Below, piece after piece: positions 47,128-57,531 of a DNA stretch of 64,000 nucleotides. Source of the DNA: Multifurca ochricompacta. Its lineage: Eukaryota; Basidiomycota; Agaricomycetes; Russulales; Russulaceae. Position 1 is the stretch's first letter; every line of letters starts with the position of its first letter. A program made the position numbers and the translations under genes. The stretch lies in assembly GCA_022496185.1 (NCBI GenBank), contig WTXG01000049.1, positions 62,001 to 126,000 on the forward strand, in the 5' to 3' direction. The notes beneath the pieces are model-generated. The model did not search any database, had not been told where the DNA came from, and saw nothing but the letters and a program-made list of their open reading frames with translations.

Positions 47128-50100
47128 ATGTCTTCGGCTCCTCGTACACACATTCCCACAACTGCCTCCCCTTCTCATTTCAAGCTCATCCTAGATGCTG
47201 CTCTGGATCAGTATCTTACAAACACAGGCATAAACCTGTCTGAACACCAGCTTCTCAATAAGCTGAAAGGATGTGACACTGCGGACGCCGTGATCGACGT
47301 ACTTCGAGGAGGAACCTCTCTGTTTAACAAGTTCCGGAACGGCAATCGCAAGACGCGGCTTCTAAGGGGACTTTAACCAACCGTGAATATACTCCTCGCC
47401 CTCTCGAACTGCGCACCGCTTGTAAATGGTATTGGTTTGGTGAGTCCTAATTGATGTGGCCCATTCTTTATGACCGACTTCCGATATATAAATCTATTTT
47501 TCAGGTATTTCCACCCACACAGGCCATATTTTCTGCCATTGATGTCCTTCTCTCTGTCCGTATCTCCCTCCCTTGCTTCTAACCGGTTATCTCACCTTCA
47601 TTCCAAGGCATCAAAGAAGATCAGTGATAATTACGATTCTCTACTCAACCTCTTTGATTCCATGCAACGCTTTCTCATCCGCCTCAAGATATACACTTCC
47701 CCTGAGACCCCCTTTACTGAGTCCATGGTTGAGATCCTTGTCAAGACGATGGCGGGACTGCTTGCCGTCCTCGCTCTGGCGACGAAACAGATTCGACAAG
47801 GACGACTCAGTGAGTGAACTACCGTTTTCATGTTCCCGCAATTAACCGTTTGGTAGGGGCGTACGGACGGATTCTGATAGGGGATAATGAGGTCCAGGAT
47901 GCCCTTCAGAGGTTGGACAAATTGACCCAGGAAGAGTCTCTCACTGTAGCGGCGCACACGTTTGGTACCGTGAACAAGATGATGTGTTCGTCATCCCTTT
48001 CGTAGTAACATTATAGACAAGCCAGCTGAGGCATTCTTTGCAGATGACTAAATGGACAAGAATATTCAGATGTGGCTGTCGCCTCCTGACCCATCTACAA
48101 ATCACAACATTGCGCGCAAACTTTACCATGAAGGAACTGCCAAGTGGTTCGTTGAAGGCGAAACATTCAAGGAATGTAAGTCGGAGGGTTCGCTTTTGTG
48201 GTTAAATTGCAATGGTAGGGTGACTGCGCTATTTGAGTGCTTCTTGTTGCTGATGGTCTTTATTTGAAAGTGGGCTCTGGCAAGAGCATCCTTTGGTATG
48301 TTCGCCTAGCCCTATAGAGTATCACCAGCACTCATTTGGGTGGACAGTTCCACCATCGTTGAGGATTTCCAGCGTCTATGTTCTGCTGGATCTGCCTGTT
48401 TTGCGTACTTTTATGGCGACTTTAGAGACAAGGAAGAGCAAAATATCCGTGGTCTACTGTCCTCTCTCTTGACACAGTTCCGTTCCCAGTCAGATGCCTA
48501 TCGTAGCGTCGTCTCTGAATTGTACTCGAAACATGGTAATGGCCAGAAGCAGCCTGAGGAGAAGGTTCTTGTGGAGACTTTGAAGGCCATGCTTGCAACA
48601 CCCGTTCAGGACGCGATGTACATCATCATTGATGCCCTTGATGAATGTCCCCTCTCTGGAATGCCGTCTAAACGCGAAGAAGTATTGGACCTTATCAAAG
48701 ACCTCGTCAGCCTTCGCCTCGCAAATTTAAGGATCTGCATTACTAGCCGTCCCGAACCAGATATTCAGAAAGCTTTTACTGAGCTGGCGCAACATTCTTT
48801 ATCCATTCATGCAAAAAGCGGGCAAGCGCGGGATATCTCCGAATATATCTACTCAACCGTCAACACGGACCCCATGATGAGTGTGTGGGAGGCGGAGAGA
48901 AAGGAACTCGTGATCAATACGCTCTCGGAAAAGGCAAATGGAATGTAAGCTTCAAACCAAAACGAATAGTTATTTCGTGATCATTATTCATGTCGTGGCG
49001 TAGGTTCAGATGGATATTCTGTAGGGCTGCGCGCCGTCCGTTTGACGGTGACGGCCGTCTATTTGACGGTGAAGGACGGGTACGGCTGACCCGTACACTT
49101 TCCGTTTTTGGTACTCACCGGATCGCTGACGGTACGGTACGGGTACGGTATGGCCGTTTTACGGTATACGGTAGTAGACGGTATTACTAGAGAAAATAAA
49201 GTTGACCAGGGTAGCATGAGCAAGAAGCTCAGAGTGATAAAACAATGAGTGGGTGTATTCTTATGGCTATTCTACACCTTTTTATGTAGTTTATGAGTAC
49301 AATACCCAACAATCTACTTTACCAGCCATAATCTGAAACTCATAGAGGGACTTCAAGCATTGCATTTGCTTCTGTGAGTGTGATTAGTGTAAACAGGGCA
49401 TACTGGAACATGAACTCCCTCAATAAATGTAATTGTAGGTACATTATCACAAAAGAGACATCAGAGAAGCAATACCAAAACATGCCCCAAAAGGGGGCAT
49501 CCAAAAACTATATTCAGGCTTGCACAAGGCAACTCCTAAATGTGAGCATACCTCCAACTGGACTCTGGCAGACCAAAATTCAATTACAATAAGGCAAAAA
49601 AATCAAATATATAGACTAATAGACAGCTCAACGACCCAGTGCAGTATCAGCTTGTGTGTGTGCAAGATGCAACTGCTTCTTGTCAGGCAACGGAGGGAGA
49701 TCGTGCCCTATCCACTAATCTAATCTACTCCATAATCCATAATATGCTGTTGAGATGGGCCAGTTGCAACTAGGACCAGAGACCGGACAGCCGGGCTCCT
49801 GGGTGGACTCGATCTTATGATTATGATAAGATAATCTAAAGTGCGTCAGATAATTGATTCAGAGACATTGCACACACAACACATTCCTTCTGTCTTGTCA
49901 CATTTAAATAACTATATTTATTCTACTTATTGTCATGCTCCTCTGAGCAGTATAAAAGGTCACTATTCTGTACATGTTCACTTCAGTTTTGACCACATAA
50001 ACTGAAGTGAGTATTAGTTAGTTTATCTTATCTCTTATCTTTACCATATTTAGCTTGTTGAACACAGAAGATGTTCGGTGATGCTTCAGGCATCAGGTGA

Positions 50101-51069
50101 TTAGATTAGCTACTTGGACATTAGATTAGATTCCGGAGTTTCGGACTTTTACTATATCTTTATTACTTTCTTTCTCACATTCCGCAGTAGCTGACTGATG
50201 CACCATGTAACATGTGATTTCTGTATTGGCCAATGGCCTTTATCTCTCTTGTTTATTGTTTGGACTCTGTCCGGCACTTGTGGACTTATTCCCAGTGCAC
50301 AGACCATCCCTTGGATTGTATATAAGGGTGTCTGTTTCGTCTCTTTCACTTCAGAGTTCTTCTAACCTCTGAAGTGTAAGTTTCTCTTTACTATCTACTT
50401 TACTATTAGACTGACGTTCTTGTATAGAACTTTCTTTGTCTAGGTCAGTAGTATAGTTAATATAGAGTTCTTCTAACCTCTGAAGTAACTTTCTTTGTCT
50501 AGCCTAACCCGCTAACCTTACAGTCAGTATGCTGCGCCTCATGCCTGTTTCACATAGCTAACACTTATCTACTATCTAAATAGGTAAAGATACTATAGTG
50601 GGGGAGTTTTGGTGGCTTAATGACAAGATTAAAGCCCTGCTGTCCATGCCGTCTAATGCTGTCTATGGCCGTTTTTTGACGGGTTCGGACGGCGTTTTCT
50701 ATGGCAACAGGGACCGGCCAGCTCAGTTGCCGCGACAATGCCGCGATTTGTAAGCAGCTGAGTGAGAAAGACGACTGAGGACCTCAGAGACTCTATTTTT
50801 TTCACTGTTTGTATTGATTTTTGTTTGGAAAGACTGTAAGTTGTTCTCCTCATATTCAGTGTAGAGAGGGTGATAAAGCAATGGATGGGGGCATTTCTTG
50901 AATGGGATGGATTCTTGGGGCTATTTTACAGCCCCTTTAAGTGTACAATACTTGACAATCTACATGAGGGATCAAGACAGCAGTAGTGAATGCCAGGGAT
51001 AACCCTGGGGTGCCTTCATTGGTACCTGTACTTGTACCCATACCCGTGTACAGGTAAACCTGTGGGTTA

Positions 51070-51660
51070 CCTGTGTAAATGCGTGCAAGTTCTTTACTTG
51101 CATTGCGCATTTCAGATATCTGGCCCAGGCCTTCCCAGACCAAGAAGATACACAATGTGTTCATTTGTGGCTGCTTAAGATCCCTCAATAACTCTTGTTT
51201 TATGTTTGGAAGATTAAGATAATTCAATATTCCATTATTATTTTATTATTCTGGTTTCAACTTTATACAAGTGCAACTAAAATCCACCCCAATATACAGG
51301 GATGATTAGAAAGGATGTAATAGAACATTGATGAAAAACCTGTCAGATAACCACACAGAATGCAAAATAAATTGATGGGTGCATAGTTAATGATAGGGGG
51401 AACCCCTCTATATTTGTTTTGATACCCATGTTACCCATAAAATGAAACGCGTGCAAGTTCTTTACTTGCATTGCACATTTCAGACAATCGGCCCGGGCCA
51501 TCCCAGTCTAGGAGATACACACTTGGATACAACGTGATCATTTATGGCTACTCAAGGTCCCTCAAAAATTGTTGTTTTACATTCAGAAGATTAAATTTAT
51601 TCTTTATTTACATTATTATTTTATTATTCTGGTTTCATTTCATACAAGCGCGGCTGTCCT
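51070..51660 (+). repeat. pair of diverged direct repeats inside the transposon nest
   Basis: Two copies of about 220 bp, near 51077-51290 and 51447-51660. Both begin CGTGCAAGTTCTTTACTTGC and both end in TTATTATTCTGGTTTCA followed by ATACAAG. The end segment also occurs at 11664-11710. They probably represent fragments of one dispersed family; no coding capacity. Confidence 0.65.
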
Positions 51661-52465
51661 AGTCCCTGGATGCACATTTCTGCGCATTTAAGTCAACCTT
51701 CCTTAATAGGAAGGAGATCAGACAATATGCTGGTCTATGCGATGCAATATAGTCACTGCCCCATGCAGCTTGTAGATACACGCGGGCCTTGTTTCAGTAG
51801 GATAAATTAATGATTAGATTACAGAATAGTCGTAAGTATTCTAGAGTGTATTTTAGATAGTGCCAGACTGGCATAATTGATCACGCGTTAATAAAACAGA
51901 TGCATCATGATTTTCAAGAAAATGGATCACTGATAACACTTTTATTTTACATTGCACTGTTGATCTGCTTTGATATTTTGTAAGATAACACTAGAACATA
52001 TCTAAAGATACCCTGTAGCTAGGGCCTAGCACGAGTGCACTCGTGAGTTACCCGGATCCGAACTCGTGGGTATTTAGATTAGATAATCCCATACTCGGAT
52101 CCGCATGAGTATGTTCCCACGGATCACCCGGAGCCGCGAGTCCTATACTCGCACGGATCCGAGTACTCGTGGGTATACTCGTAGGTTTACTTGTAAGGTT
52201 TGAGGCAGCCAGAGATCTTCATCTTGCATACACAGAAAGAATATATATATTACTACAATCCCACGAAGTTTCAAGTCAGATCATGCATCCGATCCAAAAT
52301 AAAACAAGAATCAGTTACAATATCTATAGAAATGCGAAAAAACGCGAAAAAACGCGAAGTGTGGGGCGCGCCGATTGGACCGTGCATTGCCTTCCTATCT
52401 AGGAAGGTAGGCTTAAGAATGCACGCGTCGGCACGCGTCGGTACAGAGATGCCGGGATCACGCCT

Positions 52466-53166
52466 AATTGATAAGATCAAAAACGCGTTCACAATTAATT
52501 AGATACTTAGGATATACATCTAAGTGATAAGATCAAAAATGTATTCACAGTTAATTAGATACTTGGGATATACATCTAATACAAGTGATAAGATCAAAAT
52601 GCGTTCACAATTAATTAGATACTTGGGATGTACATCTAAGTAATAAGATCAAAAACGCGTTCACAGTTAATTAGATATTTAGGACATACATCTAATACAA
52701 GTGATAAGATCAAAAACGCGTTCACAATTAATTAGATACTTAGGATGTACATCTAAGTGATAAGATCAAAAACGCGTTCACAGTTAATTAGATACTTAGG
52801 ATATACATCTAATACAAGTGATAAGATCAAAAATGCGTTCACAATTAATTAGATACTTAGGATATACATCTAATACAAGTGATAAGATCAAAAATGCGTT
52901 CACAATTAATTAGATACTTAGGATATACATCTAATACAAGTGATAAGATCAAAAATGCGTTCACAATTAATTAGATACTTGGGATGTACATCTAAGTGAT
53001 AAGATCAAAAACGCGTTCACAATTAATTAGATACTTAGGATGTACATCTAAGTGATAAGATCAAAAATGCGTTCACAATTAATTAGATACTAAAGATATA
53101 CATCTAAGATAATACAAGTGATAAGATCAAAATGCGTTCACAATTAATTAGATACAAGTGATAAAA
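52466..53166 (+). repeat. tandem array, about 12 copies of a 50-58-bp unit
   Basis: Unit core GTGATAAGATCAAAAACGCG then TTCACAATTAATTAGATAC and TTAGGATATACATCT, with or without an AATACAA spacer, giving two unit lengths. Copies differ mainly by ACGCGT versus ATGCGT (a CpG transition), CAATT versus CAGTT, and TTAGG versus TTGGG. No unique spacers exist, so it is a satellite-like array. Confidence 0.92.
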
Positions 53167-53215
53167 TCAATTCTGCATAACCCTATATATAATATATTGT
53201 GTGTCTTTACTAGTG

Positions 53216-53289
53216 AGGCTGGGTGGCTTAGTGGTTAGAGCACCGGACCGAGCTTGTTCCTGGAGGTCTTAGGTTCAATCCATGTTTCA
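53216..53289 (+). repeat. tRNA-derived (SINE-head-like) sequence
   Basis: Polymerase III A box TGGCTTAGTGG (53224-53234) and B box GGTTCAATCC (53272-53281) at tRNA spacing. There is a D-arm-like GTGGTTAGAGCACC and an imperfect anticodon stem GGAC/GTTC around a 7-nt loop with AGC at the anticodon position. U33 and proper acceptor pairing are lacking, so it is not a functional tRNA. A-rich sequence follows at 53320-53345. Probably a SINE or tRNA pseudogene captured by the transposon. Confidence 0.6.
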
Positions 53290-55648
53290 ACCATTTCTGT
53301 TCTAGGTTGATAAGCCTAGCAAAAAAATAATTTTATATAATAATATTCCCACGAGTATTCCGCGAGTACCCGTGCGGGTACCCGGGGTGCCAAAATTAAT
53401 ACCCGGATCCGCATGAGTATTTTCCCACGGATCACCCGGATCCGCGAGTATCAATACCCGCGAGTTTTCCCACGGCTCTACTCAAAAAACTCGCGAGTTA
53501 CCCGGACTCGTGCTATGCCCTACCTGTAGCATACATCAGATGATATCTTGTCCTTTTGGGGCTGCAGATCTGTTTTATCTTGGAAATTCTACTGATCTTG
53601 TCAATGCATAATGGGCACCTGTACCCGCCAAACCCGCTGCACAGGTACAGGTTTCCACAGGTTGGGAGCTGTATACCTGTACCTGTACCCAGCAAAACAC
53701 ATGGTGCTTACTCACGCGGGTATGAAAACCCTTGGTGATCTCTAATCACAAGGGTCCTTGATTCATTCCATTGACTCCCCAGCCCTCTAATGGTGGCCCA
53801 GGCCATTCTTGCCAAACAATTAATGTGTATTGCTCCTATTCCTACTTACTCTTTGGTGTTTTAATCACTAGCTGTTCCATTCCTTTTTTCTGTTCCTAAC
53901 AAACACACTCAGTTCATCTTACCAACTACTTTAAGTACTATTCATTTAGTTTTTTTAATCCAGTTTTCTTAACATGGCCTTGGACATGGCCTGCTCTCCT
54001 TTTCATCTGCACAACTTTATTCTACAGCCTCAATGATCATAATCATTGTCTTCGTTTTCTGACTGTGATGAAAAATATTCCAAAGTAAAAAAGAAGAGTT
54101 CTCGAGGTCCTTGATTGGCTTTCGCACCCAGCTGCTTACAAATCGCGGCACAAACCGAGAAAATGAGCTGGCCGGTCCCTGTTGCCATAGTTTTCCATAC
54201 CCGTAACCGTCCGTCTCGATGATTGACTTGAGCTGGCACGGTATGGGTATGGCACCGTCATACCGTAAGCTACGGGTACGGCGCGCAGCCCTAGTATTCT
54301 GCCAACTGGAGACACTATGTCATTGTCAACCGAGGAATTTCTCTTCGATGCTCGATTCACTCCCAAAAACACTGGATGAAACATATGAGGTCACGCTATG
54401 GAGGATTGAAGATAATGATTGGAAATTTGCTCGTTGCCTGTTCCAATGCCTTGCGTTCTCTGCTCGTCCACTCCAGAGTCGAGGAGGTTGCAACGATGCT
54501 TGAAATCGATTTCGAGGCTGGCAATCTACCAAAGCATGACGTAACTTGGCGAAACCTGGACTCTAACGGAGCTGTACTGTCTACATGCTCCAGCTTGGTT
54601 GTCATTGTCAATCACGTCGATAACAGAGGAAAGGAGACCCGTGTTGTGCAATTTGCGCACTTCTCTGTGCGGGAATATTTGACGTCAGACCGGCTGGCGG
54701 GATCGACGGAAAGGCGCTATCACGTTCTCCCCAAAGAATCGCATAGAGTGCTTGCACAGACATGCCTGAGCATGCTGCTAGAATTCGACGGGACCACGGA
54801 CACCAATACTATCGAGAACTTCCTGTTGTCTCGATATGCGGCAGAACACTGGGTCAATCACGCACAATTTGAGGATGTCTCCTTGGATGTACGAGATGGA
54901 ATGGAAACTTTGTTTGACCCAGACAAGACCCATCTCCTAGCTTGGATTGGAATATGTGACCCGGACAAGCCCTTTGCATGGGGGACAAAAGACACTTCAG
55001 TGCACCCAATATACTATGCGGCACGCTGCGGCTTCCTGTGGCTGGTAGAATATCTGGGGATTCAGCAACCTGGGAGTGTGTATTCTAGAGGTGGCTATTA
55101 TGATACACTGTTGCAAGCGGCATGCGCAACTGGCCAAATGGAGATCGCAAAATGGCTGGTGGACCATGGCGCTGATGTCAAGGCGGAGGGTGGCTATTTT
55201 GGATATGCTCTGCACGCAGCGGCACGCAATGGACATGTGGAGATGGTGAAATGGCTGGTAGACCATGGAGCTGATGTCAATGCGACAGGTGGCTTTTTTG
55301 GATATTCTCTGCATGCAGCGGCATACAGTGGACGTGTGGAGATGATGAAATCGCTGGTAGACCATGGAGCTGATGTCAATGCGACGGGCGGCGAGTGTGG
55401 ATATCCTCTCCACGCAGCAGCAGACAATGGCAATTTGGAGATGGCGAAATGGCTGCTAGACCATGGCGCTGATGTCAATGCAAAGGGCGGCCATTATGGA
55501 TATGCTCTGCAGGCAGCGGCAAACAATGGACATGTGGAGACCAAGAAATGGCTGATCGAGCACGGTTCGAGGATAAACATGTAGAATTACAAGTGGGAAC
55601 TGCTCTGTATGTATGTACCTTTGCAGGATCATTGTTGTAAGGATAGCT

Positions 55649-56222
55649 TGTTACGTCCGGTGTGAGACGTTCTGCACGACTTGTGCGACAGCTTCGTACG
55701 TGTATTCAGATAAGAGGCCAATAGGGCTTCTTGGAGTTTCAAGGGGATGAGTCAAAGTCAAAGGGGCTGTCCCCAATGACGATGTTAAGCGGAAAGTGCC
55801 AAAAGCACTGAGAGGATCGAGTCAAAGGTTTCAAGGGGAAGTCCAGAAGACAAACACCGATGTATTCAATAAGTCGAGTCTGAGGTCTACAAGGTAGCTA
55901 CAGTGGACTTATATACGTAATTCAGCGAGCGCCTACGAGATAAGAACGCGGAATCAAGTGGGTCCGAATATCCGAAAGCGGAGGGCGTAAAGCCTAGCTT
56001 CTGATAGGGTACTAAGTAAGTGTCCGGTCGTATGATAAGGAAGATAAGTGATAACGAGGATATGAATAGTAAACATGAGCAAACAAGACAGTCACGGGGA
56101 AGGACGAAGGGCATGTGACGGATCCCACGATGGAGACGTGATCTGGTAATGGAGTGTGGGCGGTAGAGAGGGATCGTCGTTGGGCAAGAAAAAGAATACG
56201 GGCGAAGACGGGGTTTGTAACA
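55649..56222 (-). repeat. 3' LTR of the Ty3/Gypsy element
   Basis: 574 bp, starting TGTTAC and ending GTAACA on the plus strand. It differs from the other LTR at three sites, each a CpG to TpG/CpA change (near 55655, 55858 and 56208). Confidence 0.95.
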
Positions 56223-56238
56223 TCACCCCCTCTTCTGG
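56223..56238 (-). other. polypurine tract of the Ty3/Gypsy element
   Basis: In element orientation AGAAGAGGGGGTGA immediately precedes the 3' LTR, the expected position and composition of the plus-strand primer. Confidence 0.7.
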
Positions 56239-56253
56239 TTCTAGCAGACCCGG

Positions 56254-57492
56254 CTAGAAACGACTCGTACCGTCATCATCCTGCACCAGCTCCAGATAAT
56301 CATCAGCTACATTACAATCGTCCATCGTATAATTCTCCTTATCCGCATCTTGGGGGCACTGGTGAGTCTGGAGAAACCCGTAAGGGCCACGTTGCCCACA
56401 TAGGCGGCACAAGTCGTGAATGGGACAATCCAACTCCCGATGTCCTGCATTGTGACGCAGGCACTTGCCACACCATCCAGACGGGTTGGTGATCATCGGC
56501 GCAACCCCTACTCGGCGGAAAATACAGAACCTGCTCCAATGCAGGTTGCTGCGACAGTGCCGGCACCACTTGCGGTTGAGGGGGCAGTTCCAGCTGATGT
56601 GGTACTTACTGTCGCACCTCCAGCATGTCTCTCCTCGAGGGTTCTCGTGCAGGCGCGGCATCTCGAATCGGTTCGGCAGTAGCACCGGGGCAGCCCCTAG
56701 TGTTCACGGTGGGAGAGGTCGGGCATAGGTGTCAGCGTACCTCTCAGCAATTGTCTGATATGCATCCCCCTTCTCCAACCTCTTTCGAATCTCCACTAGC
56801 TCCTGCTCGATTTGGAACATCCCGTTGGTTAACCGAGCCATCATCTTGGCGTGTTCTTTGTACTGTCGGTTGAGTGTGTTGCGTAGAGTTAGATTCTTCC
56901 GCAGCCTCATTACCTCAGCTTTGAGGCGCAGGAGCCGCATATCACTCAGTACTTCGTCAATGGCAAAGGCTCGTGAATCTTCGGCAGCTAAGTGCCCCAG
57001 CTGTTCATCGGTCATCGTGTGATGTAGGCGACCTGTATACCTTTCCTCCAGGTAGACCGGAGCTCCATAAACTGGGCCGTCCTTCTTCATACACCCAGCG
57101 ACATCCATCCCTCCATTGGTATAGAAGATGTACTTGGCGATGGCAACGGTTCCGTCGCCCATGGTGATCTCCAGTGGATAGTACGTGGAGGAGTTAGGGT
57201 TGTTCAGGAAGAAAGGGAACTCGGGGACCTCGTCGTCCGATTCCATACCCACCAGGTTGTTTGGGTGCGGCTCCTCACAGTGTTTGAAGTCATTGTTGGG
57301 ATTGGGGGATTGGTTCTTGACTCAAGCTTCGGCAGCCTTGTAGTCAATGGGTGAAGAGGGACGTGTAGAGGGATGGGCGGAGGGGAAATTCTCGACACCT
57401 ACGGTGGTGGCGGTGAAGGCGTCGACAGTGGCGTTGGCAGCGATGAAAGACATGATTGTTTGTATGGTGGTAGGACGTTGCTGGGGGAGCAT
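56254..57492 (-). pseudogene. extra ORF downstream of pol: coiled coil plus four zinc-knuckle-like modules
   Basis: A single reading frame of 412 codons starting 40 nt after the pol stop (MLPQQRPTTIQTIMSF), interrupted by two TGA codons (57322-57324, 56704-56706), each one transition from CGA. The N-terminal third is Ser/Thr/Pro-rich. A compact middle part contains PEFPFFLNN, YPLEITMGDGTVAIAKYIFY, then a charged helix (LLRLKAEVMRLRKNLTLRN) likely to form a coiled coil. The C-terminal part has CWRCDSKYHISWNC and CRHCRSNLHWSRFC, both exact CX2CX4HX4C knuckles. Two variants follow: CX2CX6HX4C (CGKCLRHNAGHRELDC) and CX2C..HXC (CRLC..THQC). No retroviral-type envelope features are present. It is probably a nucleic-acid-binding accessory protein; I do not recognise a named family. 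Confidence 0.75.
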
Positions 57493-57531
57493 GTACTGGG
57501 GAGCTTCAACTGGGGTCTGGGGTTGTTCCTT

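Larger units (their letters stand above)
52020..53522. mobile_element. nested non-autonomous hAT-like element, 1503 bp
   Basis: Perfect 8-bp target duplication CCTGTAGC (52012-52019 and 53523-53530) surrounds terminal inverted repeats TAGGGC[C/A]TAGCACGAGT (one mismatch over the first 17 bases). Subterminal regions (52030-52190 and 53345-53510) are rich in ACCCGGATCCG / ACTCGTGGGTA motifs in both orientations. The interior has no ORF of note. It holds a roughly 12-copy tandem array and a tRNA-derived sequence. It is inserted inside the larger element at 49022-54293. Confidence 0.88.
49022..54293. mobile_element. hAT-like DNA transposon nest, non-autonomous or dead, 5272 bp
   Basis: Terminal inverted repeats TAGGGCTGCGCGCCGT at both ends (16 bp identical). 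Flanks ATATTCTG (49014-49021) and GTATTCTG (54294-54301) give an 8-bp target duplication with one mismatch, as expected of hAT elements. The intact NLR paralog has this site once (near 15095, minus strand), so the insertion boundaries are certain. Subterminal regions carry clustered TACGG / GACGG motifs. No transposase is recognisable; a 69-codon ORF at 54030-54239 (-) might be a vestige. A block at 50690-50790 (CTATGGCAACAGGGACCGG..) is repeated inverted at 54105-54195. The element contains other insertions, including the one at 52020-53522. Confidence 0.85.
47128..55584 (+). pseudogene. NLR pseudogene (Goodbye - NACHT - ankyrin), split by a transposon
   Basis: Inverted paralog of the gene at 12814-16975. 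It starts MSSAPRTHIPTTASPS and keeps a recognisable Goodbye domain (ALDQYLTNTGINL, FLIRLKIYTSPET, LALATKQIRQGRL). NACHT retains GSGKSIL at about 48275-48295, YIIIDALDECPL and ICITSRPEPDI. Lesions: TAA at 47374-47376 where the intact copy has Lys; insertion of a 5272-bp element at 49022-54293 inside the exon encoding FRWIFC; and one extra base at about 54475, after which the frame shifts. The ankyrin part (54500-55584) is an open frame of about 370 codons with only four GADV[NK]A units, against 14 in the intact copy. A truncated ankyrin protein could still be made from 54376, but there is no evidence that it is. Confidence 0.9.

Noticed and set aside
52466..53166. Regular repeats resembling a CRISPR array
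   Set aside because: The genome is eukaryotic, the units are head-to-tail without unique spacers, and the array lies inside a transposon with target duplications.
53216..53289. Functional tRNA gene
   Set aside because: A and B boxes are present, but U33 and acceptor pairing are missing and it lies inside a transposon; called tRNA-derived instead.
50985..53760. A further nested element bounded by CAGGGATAACCC (50992) and AAACCCTTG (53727)
   Set aside because: Shared CCTGTACC subterminal motifs are suggestive, but the ends match poorly and the flanks share only GTGA, so boundaries are unsupported.
54030..54239. N-terminal exon of a hAT transposase
   Set aside because: Only 69 codons, no zinc finger or dimerisation motif visible; kept only as a possible vestige.
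54376..55584. Right-arm ankyrin ORF as an independent functional gene
   Set aside because: It is the 3' part of the disrupted NLR paralog, its first Met lies in another frame relative to the homologous protein, and no promoter evidence is visible.
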